Below, piece after piece: positions 33,913-46,157 of a DNA stretch of 64,000 nt. The notes below the pieces were generated by a model, which was given only the letters and a program-made list of their open reading frames with translations, had not been told where the DNA came from and did no database searches. Made by a program: the position numbers and the translations under genes. The DNA is from Nocardioides abyssi (GTDB taxonomy: Bacteria; Actinomycetota; Actinomycetes; Propionibacteriales; Nocardioidaceae), in the NCBI RefSeq assembly GCF_030412915.1, contig NZ_JAUHJR010000005.1:243859-307858 (forward strand). The letters run 5' to 3'. The first letter of the stretch is position 1. Every line of letters begins with the position of its first letter.

Positions 33913-34722
33913 TCAGCCGCGGACCCGGCCGCCCAACGACGGCAGGTGGTCGGCGTGCATCGAGTGCCGCGCCCGGGTCGCCTTCACGAGCGCCGGGTCG
34001 AGCTCGCCGACCGCCAGCCCCTCCTCCTCGCCGAGCCGCTCGAGGGGCCGCCCCTCGGGGTCGTGGACCGCTGAGCCACCGATGAACGAGCTGCCGCCGC
34101 AGCGCCCGGTGAGTCCGGAGAAGACGACGTAGAAGGAGTTCTCCACCGCCCGCGCCGCGTAGTAGAGGTCGCGACGGTGCTCCCCGCCCGGGAAGTACGC
34201 CGCGGAGCTGAGGTAGCCCAGCGCGCCGTCGACCGCCGCGGCGCGGGCGTGCTCGGGGAAGCAGCCGTCGTAGCAGATGCTCAGGCCCAGCTCGACGCCG
34301 TCGACGGTGATCGAGCAGCCGTGGTCGCCGGCCGCGAACCAGGGTCGCTCCGAGGGGTCGACGTGCTGCTTGTCGTAGGGGACGGTCACCTCGCCGGTGG
34401 GCCGGACCACGACCGAGGACAACGTACGGCGGTCCGCCCGCTGCAGGGCGGTGCCCACGACGACCACCAGGTCGGCCGCCCGCGCCACCTCGCGCAGCGG
34501 GTCGAGCTCGGGCCCGGCGACCCGCTCGGCCGTCGGGAGCGGGCCGTCGAACGCGGAGGCGTCGTACCCCGTCAGGAACGCCTCGGGCAGCACCAGCACC
34601 CGCACACCCCGGTCGCCGGCGTCGGAGGCGAGCCGGGCCGCGGTGGCGACGTTGGCGGGGAGGTCGCCGGCGACCGCTGCGGCCTGACCGGCGGCCACCA
34701 GCAGCGGGCCCGGCCGGGTCAT
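33913..34722 (-). CDS. Carbon-nitrogen hydrolase (nitrilase superfamily)
   Basis: This 269-residue amidase-fold protein shows the triad: Glu47 (LPEAFLTGY), Lys118 (VPYDKQHV) and Cys150 ([11 protein letters not shown]). The single-domain length fits omega-amidase, N-carbamoylputrescine amidase or similar enzymes; the substrate cannot be told. ATG 34722 overlaps the rnhA stop by 4 bp (ATGA), so the two are co-transcribed and coupled. It is cytosolic. Confidence 0.88.
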   Translation of the reverse strand: MTRPGPLLVAAGQAAAVAGDLPANVATAARLASDAGDRGVRVLVLPEAFLTGYDASAFDGPLPTAERVAGPELDPLREVARAADLVVVVGTALQRADRRTLSSVVVRPTGEVTVPYDKQHVDPSERPWFAAGDHGCSITVDGVELGLSICYDGCFPEHARAAAVDGALGYLSSAAYFPGGEHRRDLYYAARAVENSFYVVFSGLTGRCGGSSFIGGSAVHDPEGRPLERLGEEEGLAVGELDPALVKATRARHSMHADHLPSLGGRVRG

Positions 34723-35177
34723 GCCCGGGCCGCCGCGACCGCCTCGGCCAGCCCGCGGGCGGCGAGCCGGTCGGCGCGCTCGTTGCCCTCGTCGCCGTTG
34801 TGGCCCTTGACCCAGTGCCACTCGACGTCGTGCTCGGCGCAGGCGGCGACGAGCCGGCGCCAGAGGTCGGCGTTCTTGACCGGTTCCTTGGCCTTGGTCA
34901 GCCAGCCGTTGCGCTGCCAGCCGATCACCCAGGAGGTGATGCCGTTCCGAACGTAGGTGCTGTCGGTGTAGAGGTGCACCACCGAGCGGCGCTTGAGGGC
35001 CTCGAGCGCCTCGATGGGCGCCGTGAGCTCCATCCGGTTGTTGGTGGTGGGCTCGGCGAGGCCGCCGCACAGCTCGAGCTCGTGCACCCCCTGCCGCAGC
35101 AGGGCGCCCCAGCCGCCGGGGCCGGGGTTGGGGATGCAGGCCCCGTCGGTGTGGATGGTGACGGCCGGCTCGCTCAC
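34719..35177 (-). CDS. rnhA: Ribonuclease HI
   Basis: This 152-residue RNase H removes RNA from RNA-DNA hybrids. The catalytic residues are visible as Asp11 ([16 protein letters not shown]), Glu50 (NNRMELTA), Asp72 (YTDSTYV) and Asp136 (GNERADRLA), with His126 in [13 protein letters not shown] 35177 follows a TACCCT -10 box by 6 nt, so the message may be leaderless. It leads the two-gene unit with the nitrilase-family gene. Confidence 0.96.
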   Translation of the reverse strand: MSEPAVTIHTDGACIPNPGPGGWGALLRQGVHELELCGGLAEPTTNNRMELTAPIEALEALKRRSVVHLYTDSTYVRNGITSWVIGWQRNGWLTKAKEPVKNADLWRRLVAACAEHDVEWHWVKGHNGDEGNERADRLAARGLAEAVAAARA

Positions 35178-35183
35178 GGGCCG

Positions 35184-35189
35184 AGGGTA
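35184..35189 (-). promoter_or_regulatory. -10 box TACCCT, leaderless rnhA promoter
   Basis: On the minus strand TACCCT, CGGCCC and the GTG of rnhA follow directly. The promoter lies just after the guaB3 stop (35205). Confidence 0.5.
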
Positions 35190-35204
35190 GTCGGCGTGCC
35201 GCCG

Positions 35205-36311
35205 TCAGACGACGACGACCTCGACCCGCTGGAACTCCTTGACCTCGGTGTAGCCGGTGGTGGCCATGGACCGCTTGAGCGCGCCGATGAGGTTCATCGT
35301 GCCGTCGGCGACACGGGAGGGGCCGAAGAGGATCTCCTCGGTCGTGCCGACGGTGTCGAGGTGGACGCGCTGGCCGCGCGGCAGGTCGGCGTGGTGGGCC
35401 TCGGTGCCCCAGTGGAAGCCGCGGCCCGGGGCGTCGCTCGCCCGCGCGAAGGGCGAGCCGACCATGACCGCGTCGGCGCCGCACGCGATCGCCTTGGCCA
35501 GGTCACCGGACTGGCCGATGGACCCGTCGGCGATGACGTGGACGTAGCGGCCGCCGGACTCGTCGAGGTAGTCGCGACGGGCCGCGGCGACGTCGGCGAC
35601 CGCGGAGGCCATCGGCACCGCGACGCCGAGCACGGTCCGCGTGGTGTGGGCCGCGCCGCCGCCGAAGCCGACCAGCACACCGGCCGCGCCGGTGCGCATC
35701 AGGTGCAGCGCGGCCTGGTGGGTCGCGCAGCCGCCGACGATGACCGGGACGTCGAGCTCGTAGATGAACTCCTTGAGGTTCAGCGGCTCGGCCTGGGAGG
35801 AGACGTGCTCGGCCGAGACGGTCGTGCCGCGGATGACGAACATGTCGACGCCCGCGTCGACCACCGTCTTGGCGAACTCCTTGGTCCGCTGCGGCGACAG
35901 CGAGCCCGCGACGGTCACGCCGGCCTCACGCACCTGGCGCAGCCGCTCGGTGATGAGCTCCGCCTTGACCGGCTCGGTGTAGATCTCCTGCAGCCGACGG
36001 GTCGCGTCGTGCCCCTCGAGGCCGGCGACCTCCTCGAGCAGCGGCTCGGGGTCGTCGTACCGCGTCCAGATGCCCTCGAGGTTGAGCACCCCCAGGCCGC
36101 CGTGGTGGCCGAAGGCGATCGCCGTCTGCGGAGACATCACCGAGTCCATCGGCGCCGCGAGGACGGGGATGTCGAAGCGGTAGGCGTCGATCTGCCAGTC
36201 GGTGCTGACCTCCTCGGGGTCGCGCGTGCGCCGCGAGGGCACGATCGCCACGTCGTCGAAGGAGTAGGCACGCCGCGCGCGCTTGGCCCGGCCGATCTCG
36301 ATCTCGGTCAC
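35205..36311 (-). CDS. guaB3: GuaB3 family IMP dehydrogenase-related protein
   Basis: This 368-residue TIM-barrel protein lacks CBS domains and has the GuaB3 hallmarks RARRAYSFDDVAIVPSRRTR, YRFDIPVLAAPMDSVMSP, GGLGVLNLEG and SGGRYVHVIADG (quoted in parts). A role in purine turnover, for example as a GMP reductase, has been proposed for the family. The loop that holds the catalytic Cys in IMPDH (GSICTTR) reads GAAHTTR here, with His222 at the Cys position, so ordinary IMPDH chemistry is unlikely. GTG 36311 follows TAGGCT by 6 nt, the same promoter plan as guaA and guaB. It is divergent from a SigE-type sigma factor. Confidence 0.92.
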   Translation of the reverse strand: MTEIEIGRAKRARRAYSFDDVAIVPSRRTRDPEEVSTDWQIDAYRFDIPVLAAPMDSVMSPQTAIAFGHHGGLGVLNLEGIWTRYDDPEPLLEEVAGLEGHDATRRLQEIYTEPVKAELITERLRQVREAGVTVAGSLSPQRTKEFAKTVVDAGVDMFVIRGTTVSAEHVSSQAEPLNLKEFIYELDVPVIVGGCATHQAALHLMRTGAAGVLVGFGGGAAHTTRTVLGVAVPMASAVADVAAARRDYLDESGGRYVHVIADGSIGQSGDLAKAIACGADAVMVGSPFARASDAPGRGFHWGTEAHHADLPRGQRVHLDTVGTTEEILFGPSRVADGTMNLIGALKRSMATTGYTEVKEFQRVEVVVV

Positions 36312-36317
36312 CGGTGA

Positions 36318-36323
36318 AGCCTA
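36318..36323 (-). promoter_or_regulatory. -10 box TAGGCT, leaderless guaB3 promoter
   Basis: On the minus strand TAGGCT, TCACCG and the GTG of guaB3 follow directly. Confidence 0.6.
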
Positions 36324-36381
36324 CCGAGGACGTCCGACGCCCCGGGCAACCGTTCGGCCGGGCCAGGCGGTAGAGGTGGTC

Positions 36382-36950
36382 ATGGACACCATGACCGGCG
36401 ACCGGCCGGCCACCACCTCGGGAGCACGCGTGGGCGCACACCCAGACGGGACGGCGGACTTCGACGGGTTCGTCGCCGCCCGCTCGACCGACCTGCTGCG
36501 CACGGCGTACCTGCTGACCCGCGACGCGTCGCTGGCCGAGGACCTGCTCCAGACGGCGCTGACCAAGGCGTGGTTCGCCTGGTCGCGCATCGAGGGGAAC
36601 CCCGAGGCCTACGTCCGCAAGATCCTCGTCAACACCTTCGCCTCCTGGTGGCGCCGCCGATGGAACGGCGAGCAGCCCTGGGCCGAGCCGCCGGAGCCGC
36701 CGCCGGCCCCGGGCGGGCAGGCGGGGTCCGACCAGCGCCACGACCTCTGGGACGCCATGGGTCGCCTGCCCCGCCGGCAGCGCGCCGTCGTGGTGCTGCG
36801 CTTCGTCGAGGACCTCTCCGAGGCGGAGACCGCCCGGCTGCTCGGCATCAGCACCGGCACCGTCAAGAGCCAGACCAGCAAGGCCCTGGCGAAGCTGCGG
36901 ATCGACCCCGCGCTCGCCTCCCCGACCGCGAGCACCACGGAGGACCCGGC

Positions 36951-36954
<4 letters not shown>
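36382..36954 (+). CDS. SigE-family RNA polymerase sigma factor
   Basis: This 190-residue ECF sigma factor has region 2 at about 25-95 (LLRTAYLLTRDASLAEDLLQTALTKAW) and region 4 at about 125-175 (LPRRQRAVVVLRFVEDLSEAETARLLGISTGTVKSQTSKALAKLR). SigE-family members (TIGR02983) are abundant in actinomycetes, and their signals are mostly unknown. ATG 36382 is preceded by GAGG. The stop overlaps the GTG of the next gene (GTGA), as is typical for a sigma/anti-sigma pair. A paralogous pair is at 49175-50949. Confidence 0.9.
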
Positions 36955-39751
<2,797 letters not shown>

Positions 39752-39825
39752 CTGGCGCCCGCCCCCTCTCCTTCTTCCGGTGGTCGAGGCGGGTGGGCTG
39801 CGGGTCGGTGCCGGGGGTGGGCGTC

Positions 39826-39893
39826 GGGGTCACCGGTTAACCGGTGACCCCTGCACATATCGGGGCAGATTTGCCCCGATATGTGCAGGGGTC
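39826..39893. repeat. Two overlapping perfect palindromes
   Basis: The first (39826-39851) is a 26-bp palindrome centred on CACCGGTTAACCGGTG. The second has 22-bp arms (39846-39867 and 39872-39893, core CTGCACATATCGGGGCA) around a 4-nt loop. They share six bases, so as single strands only one can fold fully at a time. Confidence 0.93.
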
Positions 39894-39962
39894 GCGTCCG
39901 TCGTGGGGCTGGTGGGGCAGCCGAGGCTGGTGGGCCAGCAGGCTGCCCTCGCGGCTCGCGGC

Positions 39963-40004
39963 GTCTCGACACGCTCGACCCCGGGCGCCGTGCGGCTCAA
40001 CCAG
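39963..40004. repeat. Dispersed repeat, degenerate copy 6
   Basis: GTCTCGACACGCTCGACC at the left and CGGCTCAACCAGC at the right match the repeat boxes with several changes. Confidence 0.5.
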
Positions 40005-40047
40005 CGGAGGCGCATGCCGGCTCGACCGGACGGGTGGGGTGGCAGGG

Positions 40048-40950
40048 TCAGGCGGGCAGGGGCCGCAGGTCGCGGACGGGGACGCGGACGGTGAGGACGT
40101 CGCCGGCGAGGCGGATCCGGCCGCGCATGCCGGCGGCGAGCACCATCGGCAGGACGGCCTGGTTGTCCGAGCGGGTGGTCAGCACGATCTCCTGCGCGCC
40201 CCGGGAGTGGGCCAGGCGCGCGGCGTCGACGAGCAGCCGGGTGCCGACACCCCGCCGCTGCCAGGCGGGGTCGACCCGGAGGACGACCGGGCGGGCGTCG
40301 GGCTGGTCGGGCAGGGCGTCCTGCACCGTGGCCAGGCCGACCACGACGCCGTCGACGACCGCCGAGATCGAGTCCCCGTCGACGACGTGGCCGGGAGTGG
40401 CGCCGCTCCCGAGCCGTCGGCCCGGGGAGACCGCGATCGCGGACTCGGCGCGCGTGCGCTGCAGCACGTCGCTCACGAGGTCGGCCAACGCCGACCCGCG
40501 GGCGTGCTCGGTCGCGGTGAAGGCTGCGGTGCGGCGTACCTGCACCTGCACGTCGCCGACCGTCAGCTCCATGACGTCCTGGGGCGGGCCCGCGGGGTCG
40601 ACGGGGTCGGCCTCGGCGTCGAAGAGGACGGCGACGACCTCGGGGAAGGACATCGGGTTGGCGAGGATGCTGCGGGCGGCCTGCACGTAGCGGGTGGGCT
40701 GGTCCCCGAGCGCCGCCTCGGTGCACGCCTGGACGACGACGTTGCGACCGCCGGCGCGCTCGACGAGGTGGGCGGTGCCCGAGGCCGACCACCCGGCGGG
40801 CGTGCTGAGCACCAGCTCGTCGGTGACGGCCTCGATCCCGGGGAAGATCTGCAGGCCGAGGATGTTCACCCCGGCCCGCCCGCAGTGCTGCGCGAGCACC
40901 GCCAGCGATCCGGGTCGGTCGGGAAGGGTCGTCCGCACTCGCCACAACAT
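40048..40950 (-). CDS. ACT domain and GNAT acetyltransferase fusion protein
   Basis: This 300-residue protein has an N-terminal ACT-like domain (LWRVRTTLPDRPGSLAVLAQHCGRAGVNILGLQIFPG, residues 2-38, and on to about 80), a middle region, and a C-terminal GNAT domain with the acetyl-CoA loop VDPAWQRRGVGTRLL (about 236-250). ACT domains usually bind amino acids, so ligand-controlled acetylation is plausible but unproven. ATG 40950 is chosen because the ACT domain begins right there. No clear ribosome site is visible. It is divergent from the GT-C gene. Confidence 0.82.
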   Translation of the reverse strand: MLWRVRTTLPDRPGSLAVLAQHCGRAGVNILGLQIFPGIEAVTDELVLSTPAGWSASGTAHLVERAGGRNVVVQACTEAALGDQPTRYVQAARSILANPMSFPEVVAVLFDAEADPVDPAGPPQDVMELTVGDVQVQVRRTAAFTATEHARGSALADLVSDVLQRTRAESAIAVSPGRRLGSGATPGHVVDGDSISAVVDGVVVGLATVQDALPDQPDARPVVLRVDPAWQRRGVGTRLLVDAARLAHSRGAQEIVLTTRSDNQAVLPMVLAAGMRGRIRLAGDVLTVRVPVRDLRPLPA

Positions 40951-41046
40951 GCCCGCAGCCTGGCCCGGCGAGGTTGCTCGTCGGGGTCCGTCGTGTTTCG
41001 CCGGTGCTACGGATGTCGGGCCGGCCTCGTCTGGGAACCTGGGCGC

Positions 41047-42558
41047 ATGCTCGAGCGCTGGCACGCCCTGTCCCGGCGGGTCGACGCGGTGGTCGACGCG
41101 CGGTGGACGGTGGCGGTGGCGGCGGCGCTCGCGTTCCTGCTCCGGCTGCCCGGGCTGACCCGGCCGCTGCGCGCCGACGAGGCGGGCTTCACGCTGGTGG
41201 CGCGGGGGTGGGACCCCCGGCCGGACAGCGTGTACGGCGACCTCTTCGTGGACCGCCACCCGCTCGTCGTGGCCGTCTTCGGCCTCAGCGACCGGGTAGG
41301 CGGCGAGCACGCGATCCGGGTGGTCGGCGCGCTCGCCTGCGCGCTGGCCGTGCTCGGCGCGGCCGCGGTCGCGCGGCGGGTGGGCAGCGAGCGGGGCGCC
41401 CGGTGGACGGCGGTCGCGGTGGCGGCCCTGCTCACCAACACCGTCATCGACGCGGTCGCGGTGAAGGGCGAGATCCTCGCGCTGCCGTTCCTCCTGGGGT
41501 CGATCCTGCTCGCGCTGGACGCCCTCGCCCGGCGGTCGGCCCCGCTCGCCGCCGGCGCCGGGCTGCTGGGGGCGACCGCGCTGGGGATGAAGCAGAACCT
41601 CGTCGGCGCGCTCGTCTTCGGCGCCGTCCTGCTCGTGGCGGCGCGGGTCGCGGGCCGCACCGACGGCCGCACCACGCTGCGGCTCGGGGCGGCCGCGCTC
41701 GCCGGCGCCGCCGTGCCGGTGCTCGCCACCGTCGTGTGGGCGCGGATCGCAGGGGTCGACCTGGGCGAGGTCTGGTACGCGACGTACGGCTTCCGCCTCG
41801 ACGCCAACGACGTGCTGAGCGAGGGCTCCTCGGACGCGCCGGCGGCCCGGGCGGTGACCCTGGCGTTCGCGGCGCTGGCGGCGGGGATGGTGGCCGTCGT
41901 CGGCGGCTTCCTCGTGCACGTGCGGCGCGAGTGGCAGGCCGACCCGGTGCTGACCGCGGCCGTCCTCGCGGTCGTGCTGGCCGACGGCGCCGCGCTGGTG
42001 ATGGGCGGCAGCTACTGGCGCGACTACCTCTTCGGGCTGGTGCCGGCGACCGCGCTGTGCGCCGCCCTCGTGGCCCGCCACCGCACCGGCCGCGGGCGGG
42101 CGATGCGGGCGGTCATCGGGCTCAGCGCGGTGTCGTCGTTCGTCTGCCTGCTCGGCTGGATCGGGTGGAACGCGCTGGACTTCCAGGAGTTCAGCGAGGT
42201 CGACACCGGCGCCGCGATCGCGGCGGCGGCGGAGCCCGGCGACACCATGGTCGTCCTCGGCGGCCGCGCCGACCTGCAGCTGCGCAGCGGCCTGCCGACG
42301 CCGTACCCCCACCTGTGGAGCCTGCCGATGCGCACCCTCGACCGCGGCTACGACGACCTCCGCGCGCTCCTCGAGGGGCCGGACGCCCCCACGTGGTTCG
42401 TCCAGTGGGTGCCGTGGCGGGCCTGGGGCGCCCCCGGCGCCGAGGAGCTGTACGCCGCCGTGCGAGCCCGCTACGAGCGGCACGGCACCGGCTGCTCGGA
42501 CCGGCCGGTCTACCTGCTCAAGGGGCTCGACCGGCCGCCGCTCGAGCCGGTCTGCTGA
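41047..42558 (+). CDS. GT-C type multi-pass membrane glycosyltransferase-like protein
   Basis: This 503-residue protein has about eleven hydrophobic helices and an early outside loop with RADEAGF (about residues 40-46), the position of the acidic motif in GT-C enzymes such as PMT/ArnT-like proteins. A C-terminal outside domain (about 380-503) includes GDTMVVLGGRADLQLRSGLPTPYPHLW. GT-C enzymes use polyprenyl-phosphate sugars to decorate cell-wall molecules. Donor and acceptor are unknown. ATG 41047 has no strong ribosome site. It converges on groEL. Confidence 0.78.
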   Translation: MLERWHALSRRVDAVVDARWTVAVAAALAFLLRLPGLTRPLRADEAGFTLVARGWDPRPDSVYGDLFVDRHPLVVAVFGLSDRVGGEHAIRVVGALACALAVLGAAAVARRVGSERGARWTAVAVAALLTNTVIDAVAVKGEILALPFLLGSILLALDALARRSAPLAAGAGLLGATALGMKQNLVGALVFGAVLLVAARVAGRTDGRTTLRLGAAALAGAAVPVLATVVWARIAGVDLGEVWYATYGFRLDANDVLSEGSSDAPAARAVTLAFAALAAGMVAVVGGFLVHVRREWQADPVLTAAVLAVVLADGAALVMGGSYWRDYLFGLVPATALCAALVARHRTGRGRAMRAVIGLSAVSSFVCLLGWIGWNALDFQEFSEVDTGAAIAAAAEPGDTMVVLGGRADLQLRSGLPTPYPHLWSLPMRTLDRGYDDLRALLEGPDAPTWFVQWVPWRAWGAPGAEELYAAVRARYERHGTGCSDRPVYLLKGLDRPPLEPVC

Positions 42559-42570
42559 CCCACCCTTCCG

Positions 42571-42617
42571 CCTCGTGCTGCCCAGCGTGCGCCCTGGCGC
42601 TCGCCCCGCAGCACGAC
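42571..42617. repeat. CTCGTGCTGC palindromic repeat, degenerate copy
   Basis: CCTCGTGCTGCCCAGCGTGCG at the left and GCAGCACGA at the right keep 9-bp arms. It is the fourth member of a family with three better copies at 62774, 62847 and 63887. Confidence 0.7.
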
Positions 42618-42676
42618 GCCGCGTCCGCGCCGCGTCCAGGTCCGGGTGCTGAGCAGCAAGCTCCGGGAACGCCGGA

Positions 42677-42708
42677 CGGCGCCGGCCCCCTGCTGGGGAC
42701 CGGCGCCG
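42677..42708 (-). terminator. groEL terminator hairpin
   Basis: CGGCGCCGG (42677-42685) pairs with CCGGCGCCG (42700-42708), with an inner CCCC/GGGG pairing. It lies 35 bp after the groEL stop. Confidence 0.7.
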
Positions 42709-42743
42709 CCGGGTGGTGCTGGGGTGCTTGCGAGGAGCGGGTC

Positions 42744-44452
<1,709 letters not shown>

Positions 44453-44458
44453 GGAAGA

Positions 44459-44755
44459 TCAGGAAACGATCGCGAGCACGTCGCGGGCGGAGAGGATGAG
44501 GAACTCCTCGCCGGAGTACTTGACCTCCGTGCCGCCGTACTTGCTGTAGATGACCTTGTCGCCCACGGAGATGTCCATGGGGACGCGCTCGTCACCGTCG
44601 TCGTTGAAGCGGCCGGGGCCCACGGCCACGACCTCGCCCTCCTGGGGCTTCTCCTTGGCGGTGTCCGGGATGACCAGGCCGGAAGCCGTGGTCTGCTCGG
44701 CGTCGAGCGGCTTGACGACGATGCGGTCCTCGAGGGGCTTGATGTTGACCGACAC
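44459..44755 (-). CDS. groES: 10-kDa co-chaperonin GroES
   Basis: This 98-residue protein is the lid of the GroEL folding chamber. It reads [19 protein letters not shown], has the mobile loop [19 protein letters not shown] and ends [23 protein letters not shown] 44755 has GGAGGT at 9 nt. The upstream open frame to 44872 is untranslated leader. A CIRCE element and a second CIRCE-like element lie upstream, so HrcA control is expected. Confidence 0.97.
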   Translation of the reverse strand: MSVNIKPLEDRIVVKPLDAEQTTASGLVIPDTAKEKPQEGEVVAVGPGRFNDDGDERVPMDISVGDKVIYSKYGGTEVKYSGEEFLILSARDVLAIVS

Positions 44756-44863
44756 GATGTCGACCTCCACTTTCAAACTCAGGTGTCTCAGGTGGGTGGT
44801 GCACGTCTGGTGCCTGCGGTCCCGCCGCACGCCGTCGCGGGGGTCGTGCGTGGTGCGCAAGCG

Positions 44864-44890
44864 CTGGCACACTCACAGGGAGAGTGCCAG
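44864..44890. promoter_or_regulatory. Second, degenerate CIRCE-like element
   Basis: CTGGCACAC, nine bases, then GAGTGCCAG give the same 9-9-9 layout as CIRCE with the left arm altered. It lies 8 bp downstream (toward groES) of the better CIRCE at 44899. Confidence 0.55.
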
Positions 44891-44898
44891 GACAGAAA

Positions 44899-44925
44899 CT
44901 AGCACTCGCCGCGAGCGAGTGCCAG
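44899..44925. promoter_or_regulatory. CIRCE element (HrcA operator) of groES-groEL
   Basis: CTAGCACTC (44899-44907), nine bases, then GAGTGCCAG (44917-44925) match the CIRCE consensus TTAGCACTC-N9-GAGTGCTAA with a few changes. It lies about 145 bp upstream of groES. Confidence 0.88.
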
Positions 44926-44951
44926 GCACCCCGTCCTGCGAGGATCCGGAC

Positions 44952-46127
44952 GTGGACCTCGACGCCTTCCGCTGGCTGCTGACCGACGCCGGGCAGCGCC
45001 TGCTCGACCGGGCCGGGGGGCTGGTCGACGTCGACCCGCTCGCCGCCCAGACCGCGCTGCGGCGCGAGGCCGACGCCGAGCACGCGGCGGCCGCGCTGAC
45101 CCAGGCCCGGCTGCGGGTGCGGGCCGAGGCGAAGTTCGGCGACCTGGCCGCGCGGATGTACTTCACCCCCGACGGCCTCGAGCAGGCCACCCGGCTCGCC
45201 GTCGCGACGCATCGCGCCGCTCGCCTCCAGGCGTACGCCGCCCGCACGCTCGTCGACCTCGGCTGCGGCGTGGGCGGGGACCTGATCGCCGCGGCCCGGG
45301 CCGGCCTGACCTGCGCCGGCGTCGACCTCGACCCGGTGCGGGTCGCCGTCGCGGAGGCCAACCTCGCGGCCCTCGACCTGCCCGGCGCGGTCCTGGTCGC
45401 GGACGCGACGACCGTCGACCCCTCCCCCTTCGACGTGGCGTTCGCCGACCCGGCCCGCCGCGGTGTCCGTGGACGCACCTTCGACGTCGACGACTGGACC
45501 CCGCCCTGGTCGTTCGTCGAGCGCCTGCTGCGGCGCGACTCCTGCGTCAAGGTCGCCCCCGGCATCCCGCACGAGATCGTCCCGGCCGGGGTCGAGGCCG
45601 AGTGGGTCAGCGACCGCGGGGAGGTCAAGGAGGCCGCGCTGTGGTCCGGCGGGCTCGCGACCACGGCCCGGCGCGCGACGGTCATCGGCGAGGGCGGCCT
45701 GGCGACCGTCACCGACGAGGACGCACCGCCGCTGGGCGAGGGGGTCGACGTGCGCCCCGTGGGCCGCTACCTCTACGAGCCCGACGGCGCGGTCGTCCGG
45801 GCGGGGCTGGTCACCGCGGTGGCCGCCCAGGTGCAGGGCGGGCTCGTCGACGAGCACATCGCCTACGTCACCGGCGACGCGGCGTACCGCTCGCCGCTGG
45901 CCCGGGGCTACGAGGTGGTCGAGGAGCTGCCCTACCGCGAGAAGGCGCTGCGGGCCGCGCTGCGCGAGCGCGGCATCGGCACGCTGACGATCAAGAAGCG
46001 CGGCGTCGACGTCGTGCCCGAGCAGCTGCGCAAGCGGCTCGCGCTCAGCGGGGACGCCGAGGCCACGCTCGTGCTGACCCGAGTCGCCGGCGCCGGGACC
46101 GCGCTGCTGGTCCGGCCGCTGGCCTGA
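44952..46127 (+). CDS. SAM-dependent methyltransferase with THUMP-like C-terminal domain
   Basis: This 391-residue protein has a helical N-terminus (RWLLTDAGQRLLDRA), a class I methyltransferase core with TLVDLGCGVGGDLIAAARAG (motif I around residues 100-110) and DVAFADPARRGVRGRTFD, the DPARR catalytic-type motif. A C-terminal THUMP-like domain includes GTLTIKKRGVDVVPEQLRKRL. The family is annotated as THUMP-like methyltransferases, presumably acting on RNA; the target is unknown. GTG 44952 follows AGGATCCG, which could be a ribosome site or a -10 box. It is divergent from groES. Confidence 0.87.
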   Translation: MDLDAFRWLLTDAGQRLLDRAGGLVDVDPLAAQTALRREADAEHAAAALTQARLRVRAEAKFGDLAARMYFTPDGLEQATRLAVATHRAARLQAYAARTLVDLGCGVGGDLIAAARAGLTCAGVDLDPVRVAVAEANLAALDLPGAVLVADATTVDPSPFDVAFADPARRGVRGRTFDVDDWTPPWSFVERLLRRDSCVKVAPGIPHEIVPAGVEAEWVSDRGEVKEAALWSGGLATTARRATVIGEGGLATVTDEDAPPLGEGVDVRPVGRYLYEPDGAVVRAGLVTAVAAQVQGGLVDEHIAYVTGDAAYRSPLARGYEVVEELPYREKALRAALRERGIGTLTIKKRGVDVVPEQLRKRLALSGDAEATLVLTRVAGAGTALLVRPLA

Positions 46128-46157
46128 CGGGGCGGGACGGCCGGACAGGGCCGCGGC

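Noticed and set aside
44592-45857. A 421-codon minus-strand frame across the THUMP-like methyltransferase
   Set aside because: It is antisense to clear methyltransferase motifs and partly overlaps groES in another frame.
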